Origin: Larimichthys crocea
Taxonomy: Eukaryota; Chordata; Actinopteri; Sciaenidae
Direction of reading: 5' to 3'
DNA length: 64,000 nt
NCBI RefSeq assembly: GCF_000972845.2
Contig: NC_040022.1
Span: forward strand, 14,176,919 to 14,240,918
Positions 53,468 through 64,000 of this stretch are shown here, one piece after another; the first letter of the stretch is position 1, and each line of letters starts with the position of its first letter. Made by a program: the position numbers and the translations under genes. Under the pieces are notes generated by a model, which was given only the letters and a program-made list of their open reading frames with translations, ran no database searches and was not told the origin of the DNA.

Positions 53468-54342
53468 CAAGGACGTCGGCTGGATAAATTGCGGCTTTGC
53501 TACCACAATAGATTTGATATTGTATTTTATATCATTATGATGAGTTTAAAACAAACCGTCCAGGACTGTTTGATATTTTTTCTGCAGCAGTCTGAACTTT
53601 TGCCTTCGTCTACATGGCCAACGATTGTATCGTCCATTGTTCCAGTTGTTCCACGGAATGTATCCGCTATTGCACAACTTTGGTTCAATTTTCTAACACA
53701 GCACGCTTAATTAATGTCAGGACTAGAAAAATCTCTTTGGCTGATGTGTATTATCCTCCGGCATGACACTAAATGCAAATTTGGTAGAAATAAAGAAAAG
53801 AAAACGCGGTTTATCAATGAATACCTGTTTATAACTGCAATATTTATGAATATGGCATTATTTACAAGTCAGCCAAAGAGATTTTTACTACCGTAGCAGC
53901 ACTCTCTGTATCTTCAAAAACCTATATGCACTTGTTTTTGTGACTTATCTCGCTGATATTGTTGCTGTATCAGTCGGATGCCTCTATGAACCCGAGAGTT
54001 TAGTTATTTAATAACAAAGAAGCTATGCATATGCTGCGTGTGGTACTCAGCAGTGGTTTTAATGCACAGTAATAGACTCCATAGTGTCTTGTGTTTCCTG
54101 TGGTATCATAAGAACTGGTCTAACACATCCACTCACTCTAAAGTAGCTTGTAAGATTCTGTAGTACTTGGATACTAAAGGCCTGTATGCGCGTAAAGGAC
54201 ATGTAAAGACGTAACCAGAAGGTCTGATCTCTTTAAATGTGATTTATTGTTGGTATAAATGAGTTTAGATTGATTGCATAACCTTGTAATTTAATTTGTC
54301 TGATTGTCATTGATTTGAAATCACATTTTATATAATTAAAAT

Positions 54343-54948
54343 TTAATGTCTGGTAGTCGATCTGATGTAGTGCACTGTCTCCTTAATATTATCTTTCATC
54401 GCCACAGTGTCTGAAGGGAGTTTGACCATTTGGACCACTCGTCTGAAGGCCTCCTCAACTCCAACTCCCGTCGATGCGGAACAAGGCTGGACGAACCAAT
54501 CTCGAGTTGTGCCAATCTTCTTCATGTTAAATCTGTCCTTGATTTCAGTGACAGTCAGAGCGCCGTTCACGTCCTGTTTGTTGGCGAGAAGTATCAGCGG
54601 TCGTCCTCTCAGCTGATCGCTCCTCAGCGTGTTCTCCAGCTCCCTTCGCGCCTCCTCCAGACGATCCATGTCCGAGCTGTCCACAACAAACACGACAGCT
54701 GCTGCGTCCTGGTGGAAACTCTTCCAATGTTCGCGCATCTTTCCCTGACCACCGACATCCCACACGGTCAAAGCGATGTTCTTCCTGTTCTTTTTCGCAT
54801 CGAGCATTTCCACGTTGAAGCCGACGGTAGGCACGGTGCTGACACACGCGTTGTGTTTGAGTTTGTAGAGGAGGGTCGATTTTCCAGCGTTGTCCAGACC
54901 CAGAAGGAGAACTTGGACTTCTGGTTGTTTGGAACCTCGCAGTCCCAT
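54343..54948 (-). CDS. arl14: ADP-ribosylation factor-like GTPase 14, copy 1
   Basis: ARL14 is a small GTPase of the ARF family linked to vesicle movement. The gene is intronless in its coding part, 201 residues. Glycine 2 allows myristoylation. The P-loop GLDNAGKST (17-25), switch I threonine 41, WDVGGQ (63-68), NKQD (123-126) and the 'CSAST' base-binding loop (about 157) are all intact. 'KSTLLYKLK' and the short C-terminus favour ARL14 over ARL4 or ARL11. Copy 2 differs by one residue (valine 42 here, isoleucine there). Confidence 0.9.
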   Translation of the reverse strand: MGLRGSKQPEVQVLLLGLDNAGKSTLLYKLKHNACVSTVPTVGFNVEMLDAKKNRKNIALTVWDVGGQGKMREHWKSFHQDAAAVVFVVDSSDMDRLEEARRELENTLRSDQLRGRPLILLANKQDVNGALTVTEIKDRFNMKKIGTTRDWFVQPCSASTGVGVEEAFRRVVQMVKLPSDTVAMKDNIKETVHYIRSTTRH

Positions 54949-55286
54949 GTCGATGTGGAGAGATAAAGACAGTCAACACAAGTGGGATAGGCACATCTTC
55001 CACCTACAGTGCTCTTTTGACGCAGTGTTTGCTTAGTGCGTTGCCTGGAGTTTAATAGATAAGCCATTAGCTCCATGCTCACCATAAACTCGCAGCTCGT
55101 CGATAAGGCGCAAGGGGGCAACGTTTGTTTGTTTTATTTACCCTGAGTCATGTTCTTCTGCGTGAAATGACGTGATAATCTTGTCATGTAAGGGCCACAA
55201 AAGGTTATTTAAGTGATTTTATTGAAAGACATTCTGCAACTTGTGTTATAATTTAAGATGGAGTCTTTATGAGGATACAAAAACAG

Positions 55287-55290
55287 GAAT
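55287..55290. other. Junction between the duplication copies
   Basis: Copy 1 similarity to sequence downstream of copy 2 fades at about 55,286, and zp3 exon 7 homology begins at 55,291. Only a few bases separate them. No mobile element marks the join. Confidence 0.65.
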
Positions 55291-55629
55291 GAGCCAACAC
55301 AAGAAACATCAGCAATACTGGATTGATGACGAGAGGAGCAGAGTACAAAGCAGGTCAGCACAGCACCGGGTCCTTTTGTGTAGGAATCTAAATGACTTGT
55401 TTAACAGTTCTTATGTTTGTTACTATAAATGCTGAATTGTTTTGTAATATACCCGTTTATTTACATACCTTAGTGCAGTTGTAAGAGACTTTTTCACATT
55501 TGATTTTTGATTTGTCTTACAGAGCAAACTATCCAGCTGGGGCCCATCAGGGTCCTGCCTCCCAGCAAAACTGACAACAGGCCATCATATTCCAAAACGG
55601 TACTTTCACCAAAGGACACGACCACCTGA
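55291..55629 (+). pseudogene. Duplicated 3' end of the zp3-like gene
   Basis: Remnant of exon 7 (55,291-55,353, with its donor) and of exon 8 (55,523-55,629, with acceptor and stop) copied from 50,967-51,310. The first seven coding exons, promoter and ZP module are absent, so it cannot encode a ZP protein. Several substitutions and a small deletion are present in the exon 7 piece. Confidence 0.88.
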
Positions 55630-56889
55630 GACTCAGGATAGCACACTGGAGAGTATTTTGAATTTAAAAGTATTCAGTGCTGCCATGTACAGGACAACCA
55701 AACATTTTTCAGGGTTTTTTTTTTTTTGCCTCCTTTGAACTCTGTCCTCTGCAAACATTTCCACATCATAGTTGTGTATATTCTGTGCAAATGGTAAACC
55801 TTTTTTTTTAAATAAATATTTTACTTTAATGTAGCTTTTTTGTTTTTTATTGAGCCTGCTTACACGGATCATATGAGCATTACAATTATCTCAATTAGTT
55901 GATATCTGATCTTTATGAAACCCAACATCCAGTACCTCTTTACCAAGAACTTGATACATCTTTAGCTAAATGTATTTGGGTTTTAAGCACTCAAAGTCAT
56001 TAGACAAAAGCAACAGAAGTGGATGTCAAAAGGCTGCTGTGTGTTTGTGCATTTTAACACAAATACACAACCGATGCATCCTTTTTGACATCCACTGTAA
56101 AGACTGATCTAACAGAATACCAGCTATTTTGAACTGTGGTGGAAAGCAGACGTGCTATTAGAGAGCACTTCCCTCCATTACTACCCACAACCTACTTATC
56201 TTGTAGTCACTTTATTGATTAATCACTGTAAGTTTATGTTTGCTTCACCTTCCATATCCAGTCAAATTAGACACTGCTTTCTTTAGTAATGAATTATTTG
56301 GAAAACTGTATGTAGTTTTTTAGCATCCTGGTAATTTAACTCTATTTGTATTAATTTCATAAAAAGTTGCTTATTGGTAGCTGTTGTGTGAAAGAAAGTG
56401 CCACTAGACTGTTGCAGTTTACCCAAGCCTTTCATTGAGACTTTGGACAAAAATCCTTGTTGATAGTCGCAGCACTTTGCACTTCCAACATCATAATCAG
56501 CTTAAATGGACGTCGACAAAAAACACCGAGGCCTTTTTAAGGAAATACCTGACCGCTTAATGTGCACCCGTATTACTGCTGCAAATGGAAATTCTTTGTG
56601 GTCTTGCCAGCTCCGAGCACTTGGGTTATTTGGGTTTGTTTGTGTCAGCACCTCGGACAGCGCCCCTCATTGTTTTCCCCAGTGGGTGTGTTGAACGCTG
56701 TCCAAGGTGCTGGAGCATCAACGATGGCTTCTGTCTGCTGAGGTTTGGTTTTAATGTCCCCATTCACCTTCACGATTAGTCATTGGACATTTCCCAGTGC
56801 TTCTGACACGACTGGTCGATTTCTATGGCGCCTGTTTACTTTCATACTAAATGAATAAGCAGTTGTTTGTAAGCCTGTGTTTACGAGTT

Positions 56890-58284
56890 ACTTCGTTACC
56901 TTAGTTTAAGTGGAATTTTTGGGTATTTATACTTCACTGGAGTAATTATTTTTCAGCCGACTTTTTACTTCTGCTCCTTACATTTTCACACAATTATCTG
57001 TACTTTCTACTCCTTACATTTTTTAAACAGTCTCGTTACTTGATTTCCGTCATTGAGACTTCACAGAGGCGACACATGAGATCAACATAGATCGGAGGAG
57101 AACAAAAAAGTGTTGATGGCTGATTTTTTTATTGGCAGATTATCACACTCTACAGCCAATGGTATCGTCCACAGCGTGTGCGCGCCTGACCAATGGCAGT
57201 GTAATGACCCACACAGGGTCGTGACTGCGTCACAGAGCTGTGACGTCACTTTGAGACTAAGTTAAAGTTGAGTCGACACGTGAGAACTTGTCTGACACAG
57301 AGAGTCTCCTGTTGTTGTGTGTCTGGACTTTGTCTGCAGTGTGTCTTCATTCAGCTGCTCTCCCCTGGCACTGTGATTTACCATGGTTACAGATACGCCC
57401 TGAAACTTTATAATAATGACCAATAAGGTTTTAATTGGTATGAGTGTACAAAATCGTGAATGAAGCCTGATTGTACCTCAATGTTGAAATCTTGAATTTA
57501 GCATATATAACAAATGTAAAGCCTCAAAGCTTCCCTTTGATTATTAACAGTATGTAGTGATGGCAGAAATGTGAGAGCTCAGCATCACAATGAAACTGTC
57601 ACAAGGCTGCAAAAGTTGCTCTTAATCCTGGTGCTGCTTGTTTGATGTATTTTTTATGTTAAATGATAAGAGGCTCACTGGAAACGATATTAATAATAAT
57701 GATTAATAATGATGATGATGACGATGAGAAGAAGAAGCAGAAAAATAACGTAGTAATAAGTTCTGTCGATGGTTGATCATTTGAAAGAGTAAAACTTGAG
57801 ACGAGCTTGGGAGAAAAAAAAAGTGTGAGTTTGATTTCGTAGATTAAAAACTACACTGAAAAGCCAATAAAGAAAAGTGTGAACAGAACAGCTCTTTATA
57901 GCAGCACCCTGTAAAACACTGTTGGTCAAGTATTTAAACTTGATGTCTGCATTAAAGAACATGGTTATGAGTGGAGTGGGTCTGTAAATCGTATCTTTTT
58001 TTTTTCTTTTTTTTTCTTTTGTGTCAAGTTACGTTACCTGTAACATGTTTCACAAATAGCAAAAAAAACATCAAATGTTATAGGCCCGCACCACAGGGGC
58101 CTATAACATTAATGGCTTTTTTTTCTTTACATTGCTTTTACTTTTATAATTTAAGTAGTTTTGAAGCCAGTACTTTTACACTTCTACTTGAGTAAAAAGC
58201 TTGAGTTGATACTTCAACTTCTACAGAAGTCTTTTTTAACCATAGTATCTTTGGTAATGAATGTGAATACTTTTGACACCTCTG
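56890..58284. mobile_element. hAT-like non-autonomous element in copy 2
   Basis: The right end reads TACTTTTGACACCTCTG and is preceded by the widespread fish phrase 'ACTTGAGTAAAAAGCTTGAGTTGATACTTCAACTTCTACAGAAGT'-type section. The left part has the 'CTTCGTTACCTTAGTTTAAGTGG' type end but lacks the terminal bases. About 38 bases of host DNA present in copy 1 (52,629-52,666) are missing here, so insertion and a left-side deletion both occurred. A middle stretch (57,045-57,150) resembles 48,560-48,650 of the intron 3 element. Confidence 0.65.
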
Positions 58285-58585
58285 CTGAAGTGCACACAGG
58301 AGATAACGACAAGCGTATTGGCATATTCAAATGTTTTAGAGAGAAACAGTGAGTACTGACTATTCAAACTGGGATATACTGTATTGTTTTGTCTGTTTCT
58401 CTTCTTTTTGTTTCTGGATGTTCTCTGAGCATGCGGGTGCGTTAATGATGGCTCTGCGTCATCGTTTCAACCAACGCATCTTTCAGCGTCTTCTCCACAA
58501 ATGAATCGACTCGCCTGCACCCTGTTTCCCAAGCCTAACTATTGATTCTCTGGATCATTTCTCGTCCTTTTTGAAAACAACAGCG

Positions 58586-59074
58586 ATGTTTTTCTACAAA
58601 TACCAAGCGCTGATTGTGTTCACTGCCTGCTTTCTTGTTCGCACGGTTGTTTATTCCATCCGAAAATGTGGACATGACTTGTGTCGGGATGAGCAGGTCT
58701 GTTGCGCACAGGATAACAACACCACTGCGGTCACTTGTTGCAGGAAATTCGTGGACAGCACTTCCTACAATATCAAAAGCCTGAAACTTCCCTGGGGGCC
58801 TATTATCCTGCTTCTGGTCGTTGTGGGATACTATGTCCAGCGAGTGTTGTGCTCCAGATCCAGGCAGCTCACCCCGCCACATATTGAACAACCACCTGTT
58901 ACCACATCACAAGAACCACTGGTGGAGTGCAGTGCACCGGAGAGCTCGATGGATCCAGCTCCTGCTGATCAGCTGCCCTCGTACGAGGAATGCAAAGGTC
59001 TGCCGACATATGAAGAAACAGTGCGGGATGGGAGCAGAGGACGAGCGGAGTGCAGCATGGGACAAACTACATGA
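58586..59074 (+). CDS. C3orf80-like single-pass membrane protein, copy 2
   Basis: Intronless, 162 residues. Signal peptide, all extracellular cysteines, the PY-like motifs and the C-terminus match copy 1 almost exactly. A patch of about 25-27 residues over the juxtamembrane and transmembrane part (about 61-86) is heavily changed and two residues shorter. The transmembrane helix is still hydrophobic (IILLLVVVGYYV), so the protein remains plausible as functional. The hAT element lies 300 bases upstream, which may alter its promoter. Confidence 0.78.
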   Translation: MFFYKYQALIVFTACFLVRTVVYSIRKCGHDLCRDEQVCCAQDNNTTAVTCCRKFVDSTSYNIKSLKLPWGPIILLLVVVGYYVQRVLCSRSRQLTPPHIEQPPVTTSQEPLVECSAPESSMDPAPADQLPSYEECKGLPTYEETVRDGSRGRAECSMGQTT

Positions 59075-59938
59075 CAAGGACGTCGGCTGGATAAATTGCG
59101 GCTTTGCTACCACGGTAGATTTTTTTCTGCAGCAGTCTGAACTTTTGCCTTTGTCTGTGGCCAAAGATTGTATCGCCCATTGTTCCAGTTGTTCCACGGA
59201 ATGTATCCGCTATTGCACAACTTTGGTTCCGTTTTCTAACACGGCAGTCTCAATTAATGGCTTACTGCTAATAAATCATCTATAGCAATGCTTTATCAGA
59301 ACCTCTGGGTTGTCAGGACTAGAAAAATCTCTTTGGCTGATGTGTATTATCCTCCAGCATGACACTAAATGCAGATTTATTAATGAATACCTGTTTATAA
59401 CGGCAATATTTATGAATATGGCATTATTTACAAGTCAGCCAAAGAGATTTTTACTACCGTAGCAGCACTCTCTCTATCTTCAAAAACCTATATGCACTTG
59501 TTTTTGTGACTTAATGCGTTGATATTGTTGCTGTATCAGTCTGATGCCTCTATGAACCCGAGAGTTTAGTGTAAACGACTGTGTGAGATAATAGAGTTCT
59601 GTTTAATAACTGAAAGAAGCTATGCATAAGCTGTGTGTGGTACTCAGCAGTGGTTTTAATGCACAGCAATAGACTCCATAGTGTCTTGTGTTTCCTGTGG
59701 TATCATAAGAACTGGCCTAACACATCCACTCACTCTAAAGGAGCTTGTAAGATTCTGTAGTACTTGGATACTAAAGGCCTGTATGCGCGTAAAGGACATG
59801 TAAAGACGTAACCAGAAGGTCTGATCTCTTTAAATATGATTTATTGTTGGTATAAATGAGTTTAGATTGATTGCATATCCTTGTAATTTAATTTGTCTGA
59901 TTGTCAATGATTTGAAATCACATTTTATATAATAAAAT

Positions 59939-60544
59939 TTAATGTCTGGTAGTCGATCTGATGTAGTGCACTGTCTCCTTAATATTATCTTTCATCGCCA
60001 CAGTGTCTGAAGGGAGTTTGACCATTTGGACCACTCGTCTGAAGGCCTCCTCAACTCCAACTCCCGTCGATGCGGAACAAGGCTGGACGAACCAATCTCG
60101 AGTTGTGCCAATCTTCTTCATGTTAAATCTGTCCTTGATTTCAGTGACAGTCAGAGCGCCGTTCACGTCCTGTTTGTTGGCGAGAAGTATCAGCGGTCGT
60201 CCTCTCAGCTGATCGCTCCTCAGCGTGTTCTCCAGCTCCCTTCGCGCCTCCTCCAGACGATCCATGTCCGAGCTGTCCACAACAAACACGACAGCTGCTG
60301 CGTCCTGGTGGAAACTCTTCCAATGTTCGCGCATCTTTCCCTGACCACCGACATCCCACACGGTCAAAGCGATGTTCTTCCTGTTCTTTTTCGCATCGAG
60401 CATTTCCACGTTGAAGCCGATGGTAGGCACGGTGCTGACACACGCGTTGTGTTTGAGTTTGTAGAGGAGGGTCGATTTTCCAGCGTTGTCCAGACCCAGA
60501 AGGAGAACTTGGACTTCTGGCTGTTTGGAACCTCGCAGTCCCAT
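59939..60544 (-). CDS. arl14: ADP-ribosylation factor-like GTPase 14, copy 2
   Basis: 201 residues, identical to copy 1 except isoleucine at position 42 in switch I, the more usual residue in ARF proteins. All nucleotide-binding motifs are intact. The 5' flank is shared with copy 1, so both may be expressed alike. Confidence 0.9.
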   Translation of the reverse strand: MGLRGSKQPEVQVLLLGLDNAGKSTLLYKLKHNACVSTVPTIGFNVEMLDAKKNRKNIALTVWDVGGQGKMREHWKSFHQDAAAVVFVVDSSDMDRLEEARRELENTLRSDQLRGRPLILLANKQDVNGALTVTEIKDRFNMKKIGTTRDWFVQPCSASTGVGVEEAFRRVVQMVKLPSDTVAMKDNIKETVHYIRSTTRH

Positions 60545-60899
60545 GTCGACGTGGAGAGATAAAGACAGTCAACACAAGTGGGATAGGCACATCTTCCACC
60601 TACAGTGCTCTTTTGACGCAGTGTTTGCTTAGTGCGTTGCCTGGAGTTTAATAGATAAGCCATTAGCTCCATGCTGACCATAAACTCGCAGCTCGCCGAT
60701 AAGGCGCAAGGGGGCAAAGTTTGTGACAACATGAGGATATCCTTTTATTTACGCTGAGTCATGTTTTTCTGCGTGAAATGACGTGCTAACCTTGCCATGC
60801 AAGGGCCACAAAACGTTATTTAAGTGATTTTACTGAAAGACATTCTGCAACTTGTGTTATAATTTAAGATGGTCTTGTTGAAAGAATAAAAAAACAGCA

Positions 60900-63800
60900 C
60901 CATGCATCACATAACGGTTGATACTATCACTGTTGAACACATGAGATACAATCATTTGGCTCAAAATTCATTTTAATATTCATTTATGGATCAAGTGTGA
61001 CATTCAGGTGAATCTAAAGAACAATATCCAGACTTCACCAAAGAAAGAAATGCAGTTTCCTTTAGAGCAGAGTTAGTTTCCTCTATAGCAAAAAATAAAA
61101 ATAAACGTTTTTAGTCCATAAATTAAAAATCCATTTCAACACACACTCCTGCCCCCACAATCCAATCGTGACTTCCTCGTCATAAATATGAAATATCAAG
61201 TGGATATTGTATCCACCACTTCCACCAAACTTCCTCAAAGTTACCAGAACTTCTCTATTCTTGACAAACATCCTCCAGCCATTCATATCCAAACTACCAT
61301 CAGTATAAAAATACATTTTATTTAAAATCACTTTTTTTATGCTATGGTATCACACAGTAATACTACAAAAGGATGAAGTCAAATACAAAAGAAGGAAAAA
61401 ATAAATAAAGGTTGGTCAGCCATTGATGCAGTTTACACTTTGACCCAGTGGCCAGTAATGCGCACTGTGTGTACAAATCACACTGCAAAATTAAATAAGA
61501 GGTTGATGTTAGCCAGCTCTTTAGTGACATAAGCCAAGCTCCTTCTTTCATTTGATCTGCTCCACTTTATTCTGAAAGTGTAAGAAAAAAAAATGTTTCC
61601 GAAGAAACATCATCCCAGTGCGCATGACGCACGGCACTCTTCGCCTCTTCTCGTCATCTTCCTCTCGTGCAGTCTGACACTGAATGTATAAATGTCTCAT
61701 ATAGACTAAATTAATCAATTACAGTGATCAGTCCAGCCACTTCTTTTATATCGCTGAGAGGTTTTAAATCCACGTTGACTCCACGCGTTGTCCTGTGGAT
61801 ACGCCACGGAGGCTCTACTTAGCGCAGGGGACACAAATCAGCGGCATCCTGCTGCTCGGAAGACGCCAAAGCTTAAGGACACACATGCATCCAGTCAAGG
61901 GGTGCTTGACTTAATTCCATCAACGAAATCGGTTGCATTTCGCCTGAAGATTTTATTTTTGCATCAAGATCTGGTCCATTTCTCTCCCGGCTTCACCCAC
62001 ACGCCACCGGTTGGATTATCCATCACGTACACTAACCCGGTGTCACAGCGGCTTTGAGGCCAAGCATGGGGTGTTGACTTCTCCAGTGTTGGGGTAGAGG
62101 AGTGAAGACAGGCCGCCTCACTGTTTACCCTCTTCTGGATGCGGACAACAGAGGCAGGTGTGGAACATGCGTCCGTTTTCTGACACATGTCCACTGCTCC
62201 AACGCGCTGGAAAATAACCCGCGCTTCTATGGTGGATTTTGAGCCTTGTTGTCCCATATTGTATTGTAGGTTTCAAACTACTCCTTTTAGGGATACAAGG
62301 TAGACCGGTTCAAGTCTGTCTTATTTCTGAGTTGGCTAAATGACAAGTTCCGTCCTCTGCTGGCTGAGCGCACTTTGTCTCACTTATAAAGTGCCAAATC
62401 CATGTCAAAGTGGGCAAAGTGTTCCCGTAATCCTTTTGTGTGACGCACTTCACTTTATGGTTATTAGATGCCTGAATGTTACATACACGGGTCTTGGCAT
62501 TTGAATCTGTCCATGTCCGAGCTATTCTGAGTCTCTCCACCTGGTACAGACCGTCACTTAGACATGACGGAGCGCTTCCGAGCTGTCTCCCCACCCCCCC
62601 TTGAAGGCTGCAGCGGGGTTGAGTTGCCTTGCAGGCGACACCTCTATGGCATGTAAAACTATTTGTGGTCAGATACTGCCATCCCAGAAACACTCAGAAG
62701 ACGTCACGTATTCTTCCCCTAAACTCACTATGATCTCACCAACTCATTCTTTTTTATCATCATGTGTTGGTTGCTACTTTTATAACAAACAAAAAAAAAG
62801 TCCACGAGAGCCGTGGTTGGTGGAAATCAAGAAGAAACACGCAGGTAAGAAGGGCAGAAAGTGAGTCATTGCTTAACCCCTTTTCTCTGCATCTATTTTT
62901 GTTGTGCCCTTGAGCAAGGCAATCAAGACTCAACCGTTTCAGAGGCCTCTTCAGCTCATAAACCTGCTGTGTGAGTGTGTCAAAATGTACCTACGTGTAT
63001 GAAAAATAGCAAAAAATAGCATTATATGAATGAATACATGGTGGGGATTTATTTAATTCTAAAATTAAGTGCAGAAAATATGTTTAACTTAGCACTAAAA
63101 ACCTACATACACTTGTTTTATAGTGGTTAAATTGATGTGGTGAGCATGCTGCACAGTTATAATGCGATATAATGAGAGATAATAAAGACTGAAAGGGGAA
63201 ATTCATTCAAGATGAAAGAGAAAGTTCTTTAATACTGAGTTTACATACAGATTTTTTTACACTCTTGTTGTTTTTTTACACTGAGCATCAGCTCAACATT
63301 TGTGAATCAAAATCAAAGTGATGGGTATCTAATTTATTGGAAACTTCTGCTCATACACAGAAGGACAAAAAAAAAAAAAGAAGAAGAAAAGAATATGATT
63401 TGGCAAATACGCCAGACACATCCAAAAACTCAACAATAAATAAGGCATTGGGTAAACTGTTAAATAAAAAAAAAGGCTTCTGTCCACTGATACAGAGATC
63501 ATGAAACACAGTGGTAAAAAGTAGTTGAACATAAAACAGTAGTAAATCAAGTATGGTTTTACTGTAACTTCCCTTAACAGGTTGTTGTTGCTGCCAATGA
63601 CACCAGTTGTATTGCTTCACGAGCATATCATATTACTAGCTACTTGCATTCAGGCTGCGACTGTACAGTTCATGTTGTGTCATCTTTTAGTTTCTCATGG
63701 CAGCAGAGGCGTGCGAATCTGTTGCACCTCCTGTTTCATGTGCTTCCCAGGTCAAAGGCAGCCACCAGTGTGTCCATGAATACATGTACTTTGTTCATGA

Positions 63801-64000
63801 ACATGGATAAGCCAAAGCACATGCCCTGATACAGATGGTGTAAAACAACTTGGACGGAACGATTTACATTAGCTCCATAAAATTGCAGTACCAAGAGGTG
63901 AAGGTTAGGAACTTAATCAGGTTCTACATACATTAAAACCCTCTTGTATTACTGAGGATATACAGAGTTTACATTGGCTGATATGTATGAATTTCCCATT
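60900..64000. other. Intergenic, no supported gene
   Basis: 61,600-62,700 is richer in GC and CpG than its surroundings and could be near a promoter, but no exon with a recognisable protein or matching splice sites was found. The rest is AT-rich with A- and T-runs (for example 63,368-63,391). Confidence 0.45.

Larger units (their letters stand above)
50967..55286. repeat. Segmental tandem duplication, copy 1
   Basis: The unit starts inside zp3-like exon 7 (GAGCCAACACAA), covers exon 8, intergenic DNA, the C3orf80-like gene and arl14, and ends after arl14's upstream region. Copy 2 begins at 55,291 with the same GAGCCAACACAA sequence and repeats the order. Identity is high throughout and near total in coding regions. 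Confidence 0.93.
55291..60898. repeat. Segmental tandem duplication, copy 2
   Basis: Second copy of the 50,967 unit in the same orientation. It is longer because a hAT-like element occupies 56,890-58,284. The right limit is set by loss of similarity shortly after 60,872. Confidence 0.93.

Noticed and set aside
54430..54966. 178-codon plus-strand frame over arl14, repeated at 60,026
   Set aside because: Antisense to a well supported GTPase gene; identical in both copies only because the gene is.
61083..61331. Minus-strand 82-codon frame starting 'MILNKMYFYTDGSLDMNGW'
   Set aside because: Looks somewhat protein-like, but I recognise no family and see no convincing exon boundaries; left unannotated.
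61964..62257. Minus-strand 97-codon frame starting MGQQGSK in a GC-rich patch
   Set aside because: The start looks like a myristoylation motif, but the rest has no recognisable domain or matching splice sites.
62601..62864. Plus-strand frame ending in a lysine-rich tail
   Set aside because: The basic tail comes from an A-run; no conserved motif and no donor consistent with a gene model.

Overview
The window is vertebrate nuclear DNA, almost certainly from a teleost fish. Genes are split into many short exons with GT-AG introns. The spaces between them hold fish-type mobile DNA (L1 and L2 LINE pieces, hAT-like elements) and microsatellites. Gene order matches a block known from human 3q25: SELENOT-ERICH6, then SCHIP1-IL12A, then a C3orf80-like gene and ARL14. 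Exon models below were read by hand from splice sites, reading phase and family resemblance. All complete models sum to whole codons.

Layout. 1-5,170 has no recognisable gene, only a dispersed repeat, an L1 fragment and an (ATCT)n tract. A short hAT element with a perfect 8-bp target duplication sits at 5,173-5,621. A kinesin-13 gene (kif2c) runs from 5,986 to 11,816 behind a CCAAT plus CDE/CHR cell-cycle promoter. 11.9-14.4 kb is repeat-rich. Selenoprotein T (selenot) fills 14,427-18,004, with an in-frame UGA for selenocysteine and a SECIS hairpin at 18,209-18,287. erich6 lies on the minus strand at 19,559-22,549. Two tandem, related secreted proteins follow (24.0-25.5 and 27.3-29.4 kb). Each has one ZP-N-like domain and a low-complexity tail. 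schip1 (30.8-39.5 kb) has two alternative first exons. il12a (42.1-43.9 kb) has a kappa-B/TATA promoter and an AU-rich 3' UTR. A zp3-type egg-coat gene spans 46.4-51.3 kb.

From about 50,967 to 60,898 there is a tandem segmental duplication. Each copy holds the 3' end of the zp3-like gene, a small single-pass membrane protein gene (C3orf80-like, plus strand) and an arl14 GTPase gene (minus strand). The second zp3 end is a pseudogene fragment. A hAT-like element of about 1.4 kb interrupts copy 2. 60.9-64 kb shows no supported gene.

There is no operon-like logic. The one functional theme is egg coat: one ZP3-type gene and two ZP-N-like genes lie within 27 kb. The least described parts are the ZP-N-like pair and the duplicated membrane-protein/arl14 block, in which a single patch around the transmembrane segment differs strongly between otherwise near-identical copies.
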